A DNA stretch of 64,000 bases, taken from assembly GCF_022539505.1 (NCBI RefSeq), contig NC_061513.1, positions 178,404,017 through 178,468,016 on the forward strand, read 5' to 3'. Below the pieces are notes generated by a model, which saw only the letters and a list, made by a program, of their open reading frames with translations, was not told where the DNA came from and ran no database searches. The stretch is from Lolium rigidum. Taxonomy: Eukaryota; Streptophyta; Magnoliopsida; Poales; Poaceae. Of this stretch, positions 22,139 through 32,731 are shown piece after piece. A program made the translations under genes and the position numbers. Every line of letters starts with the position of its first letter. Position 1 is the stretch's first letter.

Positions 22139-23737
22139 TGATACGTCTCCGACGTATCGATAATTTCTTATGTTCCATGCCACATTATTGATGATATCTA
22201 TATGTTTTATACACATTATATGTCGTATTTATGCATTTTCCGGCACTAACCTATTAACGAGATGCCGAAGAGCCGTTCTGTCGTTTTCTCGCTATTTTTG
22301 GTTTCAGAAATCCTAGTAAAGAAATATTCTCGGAATTGGACGAAATCAACGCCCAGGGTCCTATTTTTGCACGAAGCTTCCAGAAGACCGAGGGGGAAAG
22401 GAAGTGGGGCCACGAGGCGCCGACACAGCAGGGCAGCGCGGCCTGGGCCCTGGCCGCGCGGCCCTGGCGTGTGGGGCCCTCGTGTGGCCCCCCGCATTGC
22501 CCTTCCGCCTACTTAAAGCCTTCGTCGCGAAACCCCCAGTACCGAGAGCCACGATACGGAAAACCTTCCAGAGACGCCGCCGCCGCCAATCCCATCTCGG
22601 GGGATTCTGGAGATCACCTCCGGCACCCTGCCGGAGAGGGGAATCATCTCCCGGAGGACTCTTCACCGCCATGGTCGCCTCCGGAGTGATGAGTGAGTAG
22701 TTCACCCCTGGACTATGGGTCCATAGCAGTAGCTAGATGGTTGTCTTCTCCTCATGTGCTTCATTGTCGGATCTTGTGAGCTGTCTAACATGATCAAGAT
22801 CATCTATCTGTAATTATATATGTTGTGTTTGTCGGGATCCGATGGATAGAGAATACTATGTTATGTTGATTATCAATCTATTACCTATGTGTTGTTTATG
22901 ATCTTGCATGCTCTCCGTTATTAGTAGAGGCTCGGCCAAGTTTTTGCTCTTAACTCCAAGAGGGAGTATTTATGCTCGATAGTGGGTTCATGCCTCCATT
23001 AAATCCGGGACAGAGGATAGAAAGTTCTAAGGTTGTGGATGTGCTGTTGCCACTAGGGATAAAACATTGATGCTATGTCCGAGGATGTAGTTATTGATTA
23101 CATTACGCACCATACTTAATGCAATTGTCCGTTGTTTTGCAACTTAATACCGGAAGGGGTTCGGATGATAACCTCGAAGGTGGACTTTTTAGGCATAGAT
23201 GCATGCTCGGATAGAGGTCTATGTACTTTGTCGTAATGCCCAATTAAATCTCACAATATTCATCATATCATGTATGTGCATTGTCATGCCCTCTCTATTT
23301 GTCAATTGCCTGACTGTAATTTGTTCACCCAACATGCTATTTATCTTATGGGAGAGACACCTCTAGTGAACTGTGGACCCCGGTCCATTCTTTTACATCG
23401 AATACAATCTACTGCAATACTTGTTCTTTACTATTTTCTGCAAACAATCATCATCCACACTATACATCTAATCCTTTGTTACAGCAAGCCGGAGAGATTG
23501 ACAACCTCACTGTTTCGTTGGGGCAAAGTACTTTGGTTGTGTTGTGCGGGTTCCACGTTGGCGCCGGAATCCCTGGTGTTGCGCCGCACAACATCCCGCC
23601 GCCATCAACCTTCAACGTGCTTCTTGGCTCCTCCTGGTTCGATAAACCTTGGTTTCTTTCTGAGGGAAAACTTGCTGCTGTGCGCATCATACCTTCCTCT
23701 TGGGGTTCCCAACGAACGTGTGAGTTACACGCCATCA
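22139..23737 (+). repeat. 3' LTR of element H
   Basis: It starts TGATACGTCTCCGACG directly after the polypurine tract and ends ACGCCATCA, followed by the duplicated GTAAA. Length 1,599, equal to the 5' LTR. Confidence 0.95.
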
Positions 23738-23742
23738 GTAAA

Positions 23743-24389
23743 CCATACCTTACGCGCTACCGGATCGTTCAACCCGTTTGTAAGGCCTAACCATGCGGAT
23801 ATCAAACCAATCCTTGAAGTACAAGGAACAACTATAACGGATCAGATCTACTAAATAAAGAACAAGCAAGAGGCTGCCCTTACACCTAGGATAGGTGTAA
23901 GGACAGCTAGATATCGAGGGGCAGCGTAGCTAAACGAGCATATCATGAAAATATCGATGTCAGCCCCAAAACATCTACGATAAGGGTGTTGCTCGCCATC
24001 AAAAAGGCTTCAGCACGAGCAACACCAACAACGAATAAACTGATACTGCCTAGATCGCTAGGCAGCATGTTGCTTACCCGGGAGAAACCCTCGAAACAAG
24101 GGGTGGCGATGCGCCTAGATTGGTTTGTTGTGAACGTGATCGTCCTCCTTTCTCAATAACCCTAGGTACATATTTATAGTCCGTAGACTTTCTATCTTGG
24201 GAATAAACCCAGCTGTGTACGACTAAACTCTATCTCTTAATTCTAAATCTACCATAATATACAAATACACGAGCAACCTAGCCCAAACTCTCGCACAAGG
24301 CCGATTCAGAGACACTTCATATGCATGTCCTCTAAGCCCTTCTTTGATCACGACCCATCTCCGGACTTGGTTAAAATCTGGTGATAACA
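23743..24389 (-). repeat. Left (3') LTR of element A, inner part
   Basis: It continues the LTR begun at 16,348 and matches the right LTR to its end (GGTGATAACA). It holds a minus-strand TATA box at 24,171-24,178 and, downstream of it on that strand, three inverted repeats. One of them (24,048-24,063) is shortened by 11 bases relative to the right LTR. Confidence 0.93.
24171..24178 (-). promoter_or_regulatory. TATA box in the left LTR of element A
   Basis: The minus strand reads TATAAATA within GGACTATAAATATG. The same box is at 33,667-33,674 in the right LTR, where it would drive the genomic RNA. Confidence 0.6.
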
Positions 24390-24405
24390 CATGCCCCCCT
24401 GGTTT
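24390..24405 (-). other. Polypurine tract of element A
   Basis: On the minus strand ACCAGGGGGGCATG directly precedes the LTR start TGTTATCACC. This purine-rich run is at the place expected for the plus-strand primer. Confidence 0.6.
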
Positions 24406-24665
24406 TGGTAATGATAATTTCAAAACCACTCTGTTTTTTCTTCGTAGGGTCACGTCGTGGCAGAGCAGAACTGTCGCAGTATCCTTTCATCATGATGCCT
24501 TGCCTTCTCAACTTCCCTGCACGATTTGACAGTTTTGGCACCACGTCCTCGAAAATTGCCGCAGCATTAAATCTCCACTATATCCCCTTTATTTAACCGC
24601 GTCGAGCAGTTCGCTCCTTCATCCCCTTGCTCCGTACTAGCCATCGAAAAGCCCTCCTCTGCTCC

Positions 24666-25124
24666 ATGGACTCCTCCTCCTCCTCGGATCTTTCTTCCCT
24701 ATCCTCTTCCTCTCGCGAGCCGACGCCGGAGTGGGGCTCGTTGGCGGCACACGATGTCCTCGCCCCAACGACGTGGGACAAGGAGGATCATGATTCCTCC
24801 GTCTGGTCCGAGGATGACAAGTCCTTGACCGACGGAGAAGACGACCTCCAGTTCCTCGTTGATGGGGAGTTGGAGGCGGGGAGCGAGGACGACCGCTTCT
24901 CGTGGGACGACTTCACCTCCTCCGACGAAGGGGAGGAAGAGGAGGATGACACCTCCTCCGACGAGCCGCCGGTGAAGCGCTTCCGCGCCGGGTCGGATGA
25001 CGACGACGACGACGACGAGGAAGAAGCCCCTGCCGAGGGCTACGGCAGCAGCGACGAGGAGCTCGCCGGCAGCAGCGCCGACGGCATCCACGACGGCGAT
25101 GACGAGGGCAGCGACGGCCCTTAG
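24666..25124 (+). CDS. Small acidic protein, antisense ORF of element A
   Basis: 152 codons from the ATG at 24,666. It is mostly Ser, Asp and Glu: a poly-Ser start (MDSSSSSDLSSLSSSS), a short less biased part, and a run of Asp/Glu (DDDDDDDEEEAPAEG) near residue 118. A TATA-like TTATTTAA lies about 70 bases upstream. It is on the strand opposite gag. I know no function. Acidic proteins of this composition often bind histones or basic proteins, but that is only an analogy. The ORF is intact. It could be expressed from the 3' LTR side or be the first gene of the antisense unit that continues at 25,496. Confidence 0.55.
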   Translation: MDSSSSSDLSSLSSSSREPTPEWGSLAAHDVLAPTTWDKEDHDSSVWSEDDKSLTDGEDDLQFLVDGELEAGSEDDRFSWDDFTSSDEGEEEEDDTSSDEPPVKRFRAGSDDDDDDDEEEAPAEGYGSSDEELAGSSADGIHDGDDEGSDGP

Positions 25125-25495
25125 ATTAGGGACTACTAGCATAGGACTAGTAGTAGTAATCGGCTCTTCTTTTGTTCTTCCTTCCTTGAGCAATCGGCTC
25201 TTCTCTGTAACAGCCCTCTTTATTAATTAAGAAAATGTTTCTATGTCGATTTTGCTTTCATATTAATTTTGCCGATTGTCAAAGCAAGTCAATGCGCCAA
25301 GAGCCGATGGCAGCGCATCGGCCTTTACCATAAAACGCGAGTAAGGCCGAATCAGTTGCCTATTCAAACGGTAACCTGCAACCCTTATCTGAAAGAGTAA
25401 ACTCAGATCCCCAAATCGCCGCTCGAACAGATCCAACTCACGGCCACGCGAATCTCAGATCTCAATCGCGCAGATTCAACCCCGCAGCGAATCCA
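25125..25495 (+). other. Spacer between the two antisense ORFs of element A
   Basis: No ORF. It contains several ATCGGC/GCCGAT motifs, including the pair at 25,303-25,322 that can fold as a hairpin, and an AT-rich stretch near 25,220. Confidence 0.5.
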
Positions 25496-28400
25496 ATGGC
25501 GGAATCATCCAACGCCAACGCTACGGTCTCTGGCTCGAAGGTAATCCTCAACTGCTCCTCGCTGTCCGAGCATAGTGCTAGAATTAACAGCAAACATCTG
25601 AATTAATGTCTCATTCCGTCATTAATTTCTAGGTATCAGACATTCTGCTGCCGCATCCTTCTCTTCCAAACTCTCTCTATCTTGGCCCTCGTTCTACCGA
25701 GAGTCCTGCCCATTTGATTTCATGCGAGGCCAATAGAATTCCCTTTGTGAACCAGAATTTAGATCTAACTTCTTGGGCTGACTGCTTACGAGCCTGGCCT
25801 AATCCTCCTGAAGATTGGGTTTCATGGTACAATAGAATATCCAAAACTCACCAAGCCACCTGGGAAACCGCAGGAATAGACGATGCTTTAGCTTTATCAC
25901 TGTCTCCCCTTGAGAAACATTAAAACCTTCTGAAAACCATCGGCTACTTTTGGTCTGACGCTTTGAATTGCTTCATGTTTGGTCATGGCCCCATGACGCC
26001 AACCCTACTAGACGTGGCCATGATCACTGGTCTAGACATTGCATCCCCAAGCCCCTCTGCTTTTATGCTGCCAAAAGTCCCTTTCACACTTTCCTCCAAG
26101 ACAGAGTGCACAAACTGGGGTGCTTATCTTCGACGCCACATGAAAAACAAAGGCCCTGTAACAGAGAAAGAGCACACGGCCTTCTTGAATTTCTGGTTGG
26201 AACACTTCATATATTCTGTGCCCCTTCACTTGCTCCAACCAAGAATTACCTTTCCTTGGCCTATGAACTTGCCAGAGGCACCCAGCTTGGCATCGGCAAA
26301 CTGTTCCTTGGAGAGGTCTATCGATATCTCCAACTAATGTCTGTCAAACTGTTTTCCCAAAAGACAGTCAAAACAGGAGGTCCCTGGTGGTTTATTCAGC
26401 TATGGGCTCAGCTGTATTTCCAGAGCCATGTCCCAAACTTTCCACCTTTGGCTACTTGCACCTTTCCAGATACTAACGGGAAGCCAATCCGGTGCACTAG
26501 CTACGACCAAGCTCTATATAGCCTTCCAGGTAGTAAACTGGCCCTCAAGGAAGCATTGGAGTGGTTCAGAATTTTCTACCAAGGCCTGGACAATCCTCTC
26601 TTCTTTCCTTATACGGAGTCTGAAAATTTTGAAAATCCAGTCTCCTTCAGGCTAGACAGCTTTGCCGATGACGCCAGCACCCGGCAATTGTACTCCATCA
26701 TGATCCGTCCCTGCTTCCTTCCAGTTGGCATGAGCACCTCAAATAGGATCGTCAAACCTGGTTATGAGTCTTATCAGCCGGTCGTAGCAGCCCGGCAATT
26801 TGGTCTTGGGCAGGTATCTCCCCATTTCTTCCTCCACCACTTGACAGAGAGCAGAGCTGAGCCGCCTGATGTCCTCACCAGTCAGAGGTGTTACTCCTTC
26901 TTTGATGCTCTAGCCATCCCAATCCCTCACAACCTCTCTTTTACCTCATCAACCGATGGTTTTGAGACCTAGTGGTCAATGTGGAAGACTCATGCCTTCA
27001 GGAGAGCTCTGGGACCATTGCTGAAACAACTTGATGCTGAATATGATATCCCCGCAGAACAGGTACCACTACTCACAAATTATCTTGAAGTGGCTTACAA
27101 TGATTTCTTTTCTTTTATAACCTTGCTCTGTCTCTTTGCAGCAACAAGACGGTCCAGAACCTGTACATGATGACGGCTCCCCCTTCAGATTCCTCCCACC
27201 AGCTCCGGTGGTCCTCTTCTGCAAAAACTCGCCACCTTTGAAAAAGCTTGTGATGCAGAGCCAGCCGATGACGCCAAAATCGGCTTCCAAGAGCAGAGTG
27301 TCTTCTGGGCCAGCTGCCCCCCGAGCCTCAGTCAAGGCGAGAACCGCAGTGAGGAAAGTAGCTGCCAGGAAGACCTTGAAGCGCCAAAGTCCTACTCCAG
27401 CTCAAGAAAGTTTGCACGTAAGCTGATCCATGCCTTGGCTGATTTCATCTATCCTTCTAGACTTCTGCAACATGCTTGTATTTCTTTTACAGGCCTCTAC
27501 TGAAGAAAACTCCGGTGAGGAGACACAGTCCGACCGAAGGGACTCGAGCTCGGGCAACTCGGGAAAACCACCACGCGGAGCCAGCCGGACTTGCCACCGT
27601 CGGCTTCCAAGAAAAGGTCAGCTCCCGAACCTGCTGCTTCCCAAGCTCCCATCAAAGCAGGGCAGGGCGGTCTACGCACAAAGAGCCGATGCATCAAGAG
27701 AGCTCGCAAGGAACCGCAAGCCTCTTCATTAAACCAGGAGATTTCGAATGTAATTACCCTCCATACTCTCCTTGGCTCATATTTCATGCTAACCCATTGC
27801 TGTTCTCATCGGCTAACCACTTCCTTTGCAGACTGATGACACCTCTAGTGGGGAAGTCGAGGAGGTACTGATGCCATCCGCCACCCTGGACCTAGCAACT
27901 CCTAAAAGTGTAGCTGACAAGGTTGCCAACTTGGCCAAGCCCACAGCAGAAACACAAGAGCCGATCACCTCTTCATCGGCTGTTCCTCTGGTCTTAGGAG
28001 AGGTACACTCCCTTCCCTTAGCTCTACCCTTCTCTTTCGCTGTATACTGACGTTGTTCTTGTTGTTTGTCAGGGTTATGACCTCTCAAACTTGCTAACGT
28101 TCGACCCTGAATCCATCGAACCATCTACTTCTAAAGTAAGTGAGGAGTCAGGACCCAGCGCTACACATGGTCAACTCCAGCAGCTCAAGGCCCTGCTCTC
28201 CTCCTCAATTGAGACATTGGTTGAAGACCCGGAGGAAGTGAAGAGCATTCTTGAAGACATCCAGCCTCATCTCCCGGTGACGTTGCAGGTGAAACTCTGG
28301 CCAGTTGTGACTCTGTCTGCCTACAGGTCAAGGGTGAAATTGGCTCGTTAGAGAATCGACCTACGCCACGCCCAGCTTCCGTTGAAAGCCGATATCACAG

Positions 28401-28741
28401 ACAAGTATCAGTGGCTTAATGAGAAAAAGGCAGCTTTGGACGCCAAAACTGACACTTCTGTCAGCACTGCTGAACTTGAGACCTTGCGAAAGGAGTTGGA
28501 GGACCTTGAAGAGAGGGTTCGGGCAACCAAACATCTCATCCAAGATAAGGAAGCTCTTATTGCCCACTCCCACGAGGAAGCAGAAGGCCTCAAAGCTGAA
28601 CTGAAGACTGATCTGGCCGAAATACGTGCCCTGAACCGGCAGCTGGTGACAGGCAAGGACGAAGATGATGATGCCGAGATCGCTGAGGTGGATCGTGTTC
28701 GTGCTGACGCCCTTCACGCCCTTGAGGCATTCCTTCAGTAG
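25496..28741 (+). pseudogene. Plant-mobile-domain (PMD) gene, multi-exon, antisense in element A, broken
   Basis: Exon 1 is 25,496-25,540; a GT-AG intron (25,541-25,632) leads to the PMD domain. Recognisable are YFWSDALNCFMFGHGPMTPT, LLDVAMITGLDI, a region rich in W/F (GPWWFIQLWAQLYF), and SFRLDSFADDASTRQLYS. These fit the plant mobile domain (PF10536), known from the Arabidopsis MAIN/MAIL genes and from transposons. Breaks are a TAA at 25,921, a two-base insertion near 26,215, and a TAG at 26,970 where TGG is expected. Further exons with GT-AG borders (27,142-27,417; from 27,493) encode a Ser/Pro/Lys-rich linker. The last exon (about 28,340-28,741) encodes a coiled coil (LETLRKELEDLEERVRATKH). 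Exon limits after 27,500 are uncertain. MAIN-type proteins act in transposon silencing; a similar role here is not shown. Confidence 0.75.
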
Positions 28742-28935
28742 AGCCTCTCTATGTAACCTGATAACTGCTCAATTGAGCTTGTACCTCTAGAGTCGATGGC
28801 TGTGCATCGGCTTTTTAGTTCTAAAGTCGATGTCTGTGCATCGGCTGTACTTGTATCCTGTTGTTTTGCATATTTTTTTTACTGGCCGATTTCGTGCATC
28901 GGCCCCATATTTCATTGTCCGTTATCCCATATTAG
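28742..28935. repeat. Short repeats of GTCGATG(G/T)CTGTGCATCGGC in element A
   Basis: Right after the end of the antisense gene, TCGATGGCTGTGCATCGGCT (from 28,793) and TCGATGTCTGTGCATCGGCT (from about 28,827) are near repeats. A third hairpin, GGCCGAT-7-ATCGGCC, follows at 28,884-28,904. Confidence 0.7.
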
Positions 28936-30163
28936 GTGCCCCCGAGCCGAATCTTTCAAGTAATTGAAGATATCGGCTCTCCAGTTATCCGATTCCGAGA
29001 ACCGTACTCGAACATCGGCTCATCAGATGCGGATATAACTTTGCTGATAAATGTTGGTCGTGGCTTATCCTCAGGACCAATGTCAATCTCTTCTAGCTCA
29101 TCAGCCGACGTAAACCCATACCCTAGCTTTCCGTCGCCTGTTAGATCGATGCTGAACACGAGCGTAACGTATGGCGAGGATAATTTTGGCCGATTGCTGG
29201 AATCGGCCTCCTTGTTGATTATATTGCTCAATGAAGGCTTACAACTTATTTGTGCTCCCCTACAGGAGGGAGTCTCCCTACTACGACTACATGACATGCT
29301 TGAGGTGAGATCCTCGCTTTTTATTTTTTGGGGCCGATCGCAGGGATCAGCCTTGTCACGTACGTCGATGGATGTTGCTCTTGCTACTCTATCAGGCCGG
29401 TGGATAAGACCAGCCTCACCCCGTTTTTTGTAACTTCGATGCGCTCACAGCCGTCCAAACTGACTCCAGAGAGTGGCTCTTGGTCTTCCGAGTCCCAAAT
29501 GTTCATGCCGGCTATTGAGACCTCGATCGAGTCGTCTGCATGAACGACCTCCACTTCATCTCCATCCCATTGTATCAGGCACTGGTGCATTGTAGATGGG
29601 ATGCAGCGGTTGGCGTGAATCCAATCCCTCCCTAGCAGGACAGCGTAGGTGCTTTTGCTGTCGACGATGAAGAATGTTGTTGGGATGGTTTTTCGGCCTA
29701 TGGTTAGATCCACGTTCAGAACGCCTTGCGTTCCTGATGCTTGGCCGTTGAAGTCGTTTAGTGTGACGTTGGTCTTGATCAAGTCTGCGCTGGAGCGTCC
29801 CAAACGCCGTAGCATGGAATATGACATTATATTGACTGCCACTCCCGTGTCAACCAACATCTTGCCGACAGGCTGCCCATTGATATAACCTTTTAGGTAC
29901 AGGGCCTTCATATGTTTGTAGCCCTTCTCTCGTGGCTTTTCAAAGATAACCGGCCGTGGACCGCAGTCAAACTGTGCTATCGGCACTTCTTCGGTTCCTG
30001 GAGCACGAAACTCCAATGGAAGTATGAACACCATATTTGTGCCGGCCGATGTACTCGCATCGGCTTTCACTTGCTTGGGGCGCCATTCTTTCTTCTGTGG
30101 ACGACTCTCCTCGTCCAAAGTCTGCTGAATTTTCACGGCCAGATCTGGCCGCGCTTTCCTCAA
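28936..30163 (-). pseudogene. Protease and pre-RT linker of element A; RT missing
   Basis: The minus-strand frame from 30,163 holds an aspartic protease with MLVDTGVAVNIM as active motif and AVLLGRDWIHA as second half, like Tat-lineage elements. After the stop at 29,384 a second frame (29,297 to 28,956) encodes the acidic linker DELEEIDIGPEDKPRPTFIS, which in related elements leads straight into RT. Here the similarity ends at that point and neither RT, RNase H nor integrase follows. The protease active site is intact. The element would need pol in trans. Confidence 0.82.
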
Positions 30164-30376
30164 CGTATGCAGGTATTGCGCCTCGGCTTGCTCTAAGCTA
30201 CGTAGTCGCTGAACCCTACGCTTTTGGGAGTGGCTGAGTCCATCAGGACACCACCTTGGCCGGTGGTACTTATCCTCTTCTTCATCTTCTGACTCCTCAA
30301 AGTCTTCTTCTTGAGATGACTCAGCTCGTATGTTCTGAGGTGGGAGAGGCCCTAGACGCTTAAAAACTGAAACTTC

Positions 30377-32268
30377 TCATGCGTCCCTCTTCCGCTGTCT
30401 ACACTCCGGGCAGTTGTCGATTGTAGGCAATCGGCTCATTCCTGAATCCCAGCAGTGCTTGAAGAAAGGGCAGTCCCAGTGTCTATACATGTCCTCCTGC
30501 TCTCTTGATCTTCCCTTAGCGCGGTGCTCATATCCTTCGTCGTTTCTATCATACCGACGATACCTTCCATTGTCTACGTCAGACTGACGATATCTTTCGT
30601 CTTCTCCGTCGTACCGCCGACGTCGGTCATACTGACGCTCATACTTGTTAAGGAGATGCGCGGAGAGTGGTTGTTGATATCGCACGCTTCTCACTTGTTC
30701 TTCGGTGAGGTACCGTCTGTTGTCATATCGGGGCCGGTCGCGTGGGCCGGCCTCCTCCTTTTCCTTACCACGGGAGTGACTGCTTTCTTCTTTATCCTTG
30801 CCATGGTGGTATACAGGCCCTGCCATGTTAACATCGAATGAGAAATCTAGCCGACGCCTCGCGGTAGGATTGAGTTCCACCATGTTGATGCCAGGAAACG
30901 GGTGTGTATCCACTTTCATGGCAAACTGGCCAAAGATCAATCGGCCTTGTTCTATCGCCGTTTGGATCTGCCGACGAAACTCTTTGTAGTCATTGGTGGT
31001 GTGGGTGAACGAGTGATGCCACTTGCAGTACGGTCTCCCGTTCATTTCTTGCGCCGTAGGGATTTTATGGCCTTCGGGTAACTTCAGCTGTTTTTCCTTA
31101 AGCAATAAATCAAATATCTGCTCAGCTTTGCTCACATCGAAGTCAAACCCTTTTGTAGGCCCTTGTGGTTTCACCCATTTGCAGGATACGGGAGCTGCCC
31201 CCCCGAGCCCATTCAGCCACGGCTACTTCCAGGTCTTCTGCAGAATCTTCAGCTTCTTCCGTCTCGACCAGGCCTACCGGACGCTTAAACTTGTCCTGGT
31301 ACAATTCAGGGTGGTGCTGCTCATACGATATGAGTTTCTGGACCATGTGCGACAGTGAACTGTACTCTACTTGGAAAGCCAGATCCTTGATCGGCGTTGC
31401 GAGGCCCAACGCTGCCAGATCGACTGCTTCTTTCTCGCTTAGACAAACCGAATAACATCGGTTCCCGACGAGTCCTGAAACGTTGAATGTATTCCGACAC
31501 CGTTTCTCCCCGCTTCGCCGCACTCGCGTTAGATCGGCAATGCCAGCCTCGGTAGCTTCCGAGTGATATTGCACATGAAACTGCTCCTCCAGTTGCTTCC
31601 ACGTCTGGACTGAGTTTGGTGGCAACGAGGTGTACCACCCAAAGGCTGATCCCGTGAGAGATTGTGCAAAAAACCTTACACGTAACAGGTCCGATGCTGA
31701 AATCATGCCCAACTGTGCCAAATATCGGCTCACGTGCTCTATTGAGCTAGACCCTTCTGATCCATTGAATTTTGAGAATTCAAGGAGCCGATACTTGGGT
31801 GGCAGCGGGATCAAATCATACTCGTCGGGGTACGGCTTGGAATAGCCGATTGTTTTCCTCTTCGGCAGGATGCCGAACTCGGTCTCTCAAGATGGTACTG
31901 ATTTGTTCCATGGTATGAGTTGCAGGGACCGAGCTCTCATGACTCGTTCCGGTGGCATATTTAGCTAGCCATGCCTGTTTATCGGCGTCTGCTCCAAAAA
32001 TTCCTGCCGGTGCAATCTGGTTCGTGTGCGCCAAGGTATTGCAGTCCGGCACGTATGTGCACATGTATCCATGTGGGATCTCTTTAGGCGGCTCATACAG
32101 GAATTGGCAATCGCCAGGATCGCCTCCAACCTTGTAGACGATGTACGCCGGTGAACCCTGTAGCTCTGGCGCTGCAAGCGCGAATGGCAGCGGCGGTCTG
32201 GTCTGGAGCGGTATTTCTCCCTGGTGAGTCCCTAGGGTAGGTCCTGACGGAGAGTACTGATGCTTCAT
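30377..32268 (-). pseudogene. gag of element A, in three frames
   Basis: The start is MKHQYSPSGPTLGTHQGE at 32,268 on the minus strand. Segment one ends at 31,816, segment two (31,814-31,143) carries the gag core (RVRFFAQSLTGSAFGWYTSL; TWKQLEEQFHVQY), and segment three (31,174-30,377) a CKWHHSFTHTTNDYKEF zinc-type motif. A long Arg/Tyr/Asp-rich stretch (for example ERQYDRRRRYDGEDERY) and a CX6C...CPEC end follow. Two frameshifts separate the segments. Function: particle shell and RNA binding. The RY/DR-rich stretch resembles RS/RD tracts of RNA-binding proteins and is unusual in length for a gag. Confidence 0.85.
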
Positions 32269-32659
32269 GATTTCCTACACCACACGAACCGCAACGCGCT
32301 CGAAAGCGTTCACCAAGCTCTCAGAATGGCGGTGTAGAGAATGAGCCACCATGTACTTAATTTCCTGGCGTAGAGCTCTGGTGCGTTCCTCTGAAGAGGT
32401 AGACAGGTCTACCTCATCAAGAGCGCCTTCGGGTGAGAACCCTTTCCACCTAATGCCATGTGAACGGGTCTTCGCGAAGGAGCCGATGAGATCGGCTTCT
32501 AAGAGGGCTTTAATCTCATCATATTTCTTCTTGTGCTCCTCGTGCAGATCCGCGTACGTGGATCGAGTTCGTCCACCACCTCATCGGTGGCTTTTGACAT
32601 GGTTGCTGCAGATGTCGACGCAGTTGTTGCTGTAGAGTGTCCCACCGCCATTCTGAGAG
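32269..32659 (-). other. 5' leader of element A
   Basis: Noncoding between gag start and the LTR side. It includes a perfect-looking GCCGAT-GAG-ATCGGC hairpin at 32,482-32,496. No primer binding site can be recognised next to the LTR. Confidence 0.55.
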
Positions 32660-32731
32660 CTTTAAAATTTCATTCCTTGTCTTTGCAATACATAGCTCAT
32701 GGGAAAATAGCTTTAAAAACTATGGTGGTAT
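32660..32731 (+). repeat. Foreign 72-bp patch from a family-S 3' region at the LTR border of element A
   Basis: TTCATTCCTTGTCTTTGCAA and the bases that follow match 12,945-13,000 of element C closely, and more weakly 49,490-49,550 (D) and 20,960-21,030 (H). It sits exactly between the leader of A and its right LTR, where the primer binding site should be. Confidence 0.8.

Larger units (their letters stand above)
16845..23737 (+). mobile_element. Element H, non-autonomous family-S retrotransposon, complete
   Basis: Two LTRs of about 1,599 bp each, a perfect tRNA-Asp-type primer binding site, one short gag-like gene, a long 3' noncoding region, a polypurine tract and a GTAAA duplication are all present. 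Total length is about 6.9 kb. H lies inside the left LTR of A and is the innermost insertion of the five-level nest, so it is the most recent of that chain. Confidence 0.95.

Noticed and set aside
24699..25193. 164-codon minus-strand ORF opposite the acidic ORF
   Set aside because: It is the shadow of the Asp/Glu-rich codons (runs of Val/Ile) and has no domain.
25496..28741. A host MAIN/MAIL-like gene trapped between repeats
   Set aside because: It lies between LTRs of one element with an exact target duplication and in the position typical for antisense ORFs of such elements; stops and a frameshift also speak against a working host gene.
28793..28904. CRISPR-like array
   Set aside because: Only two or three short repeats with a palindromic core, no regular spacers, and the genome is a plant.
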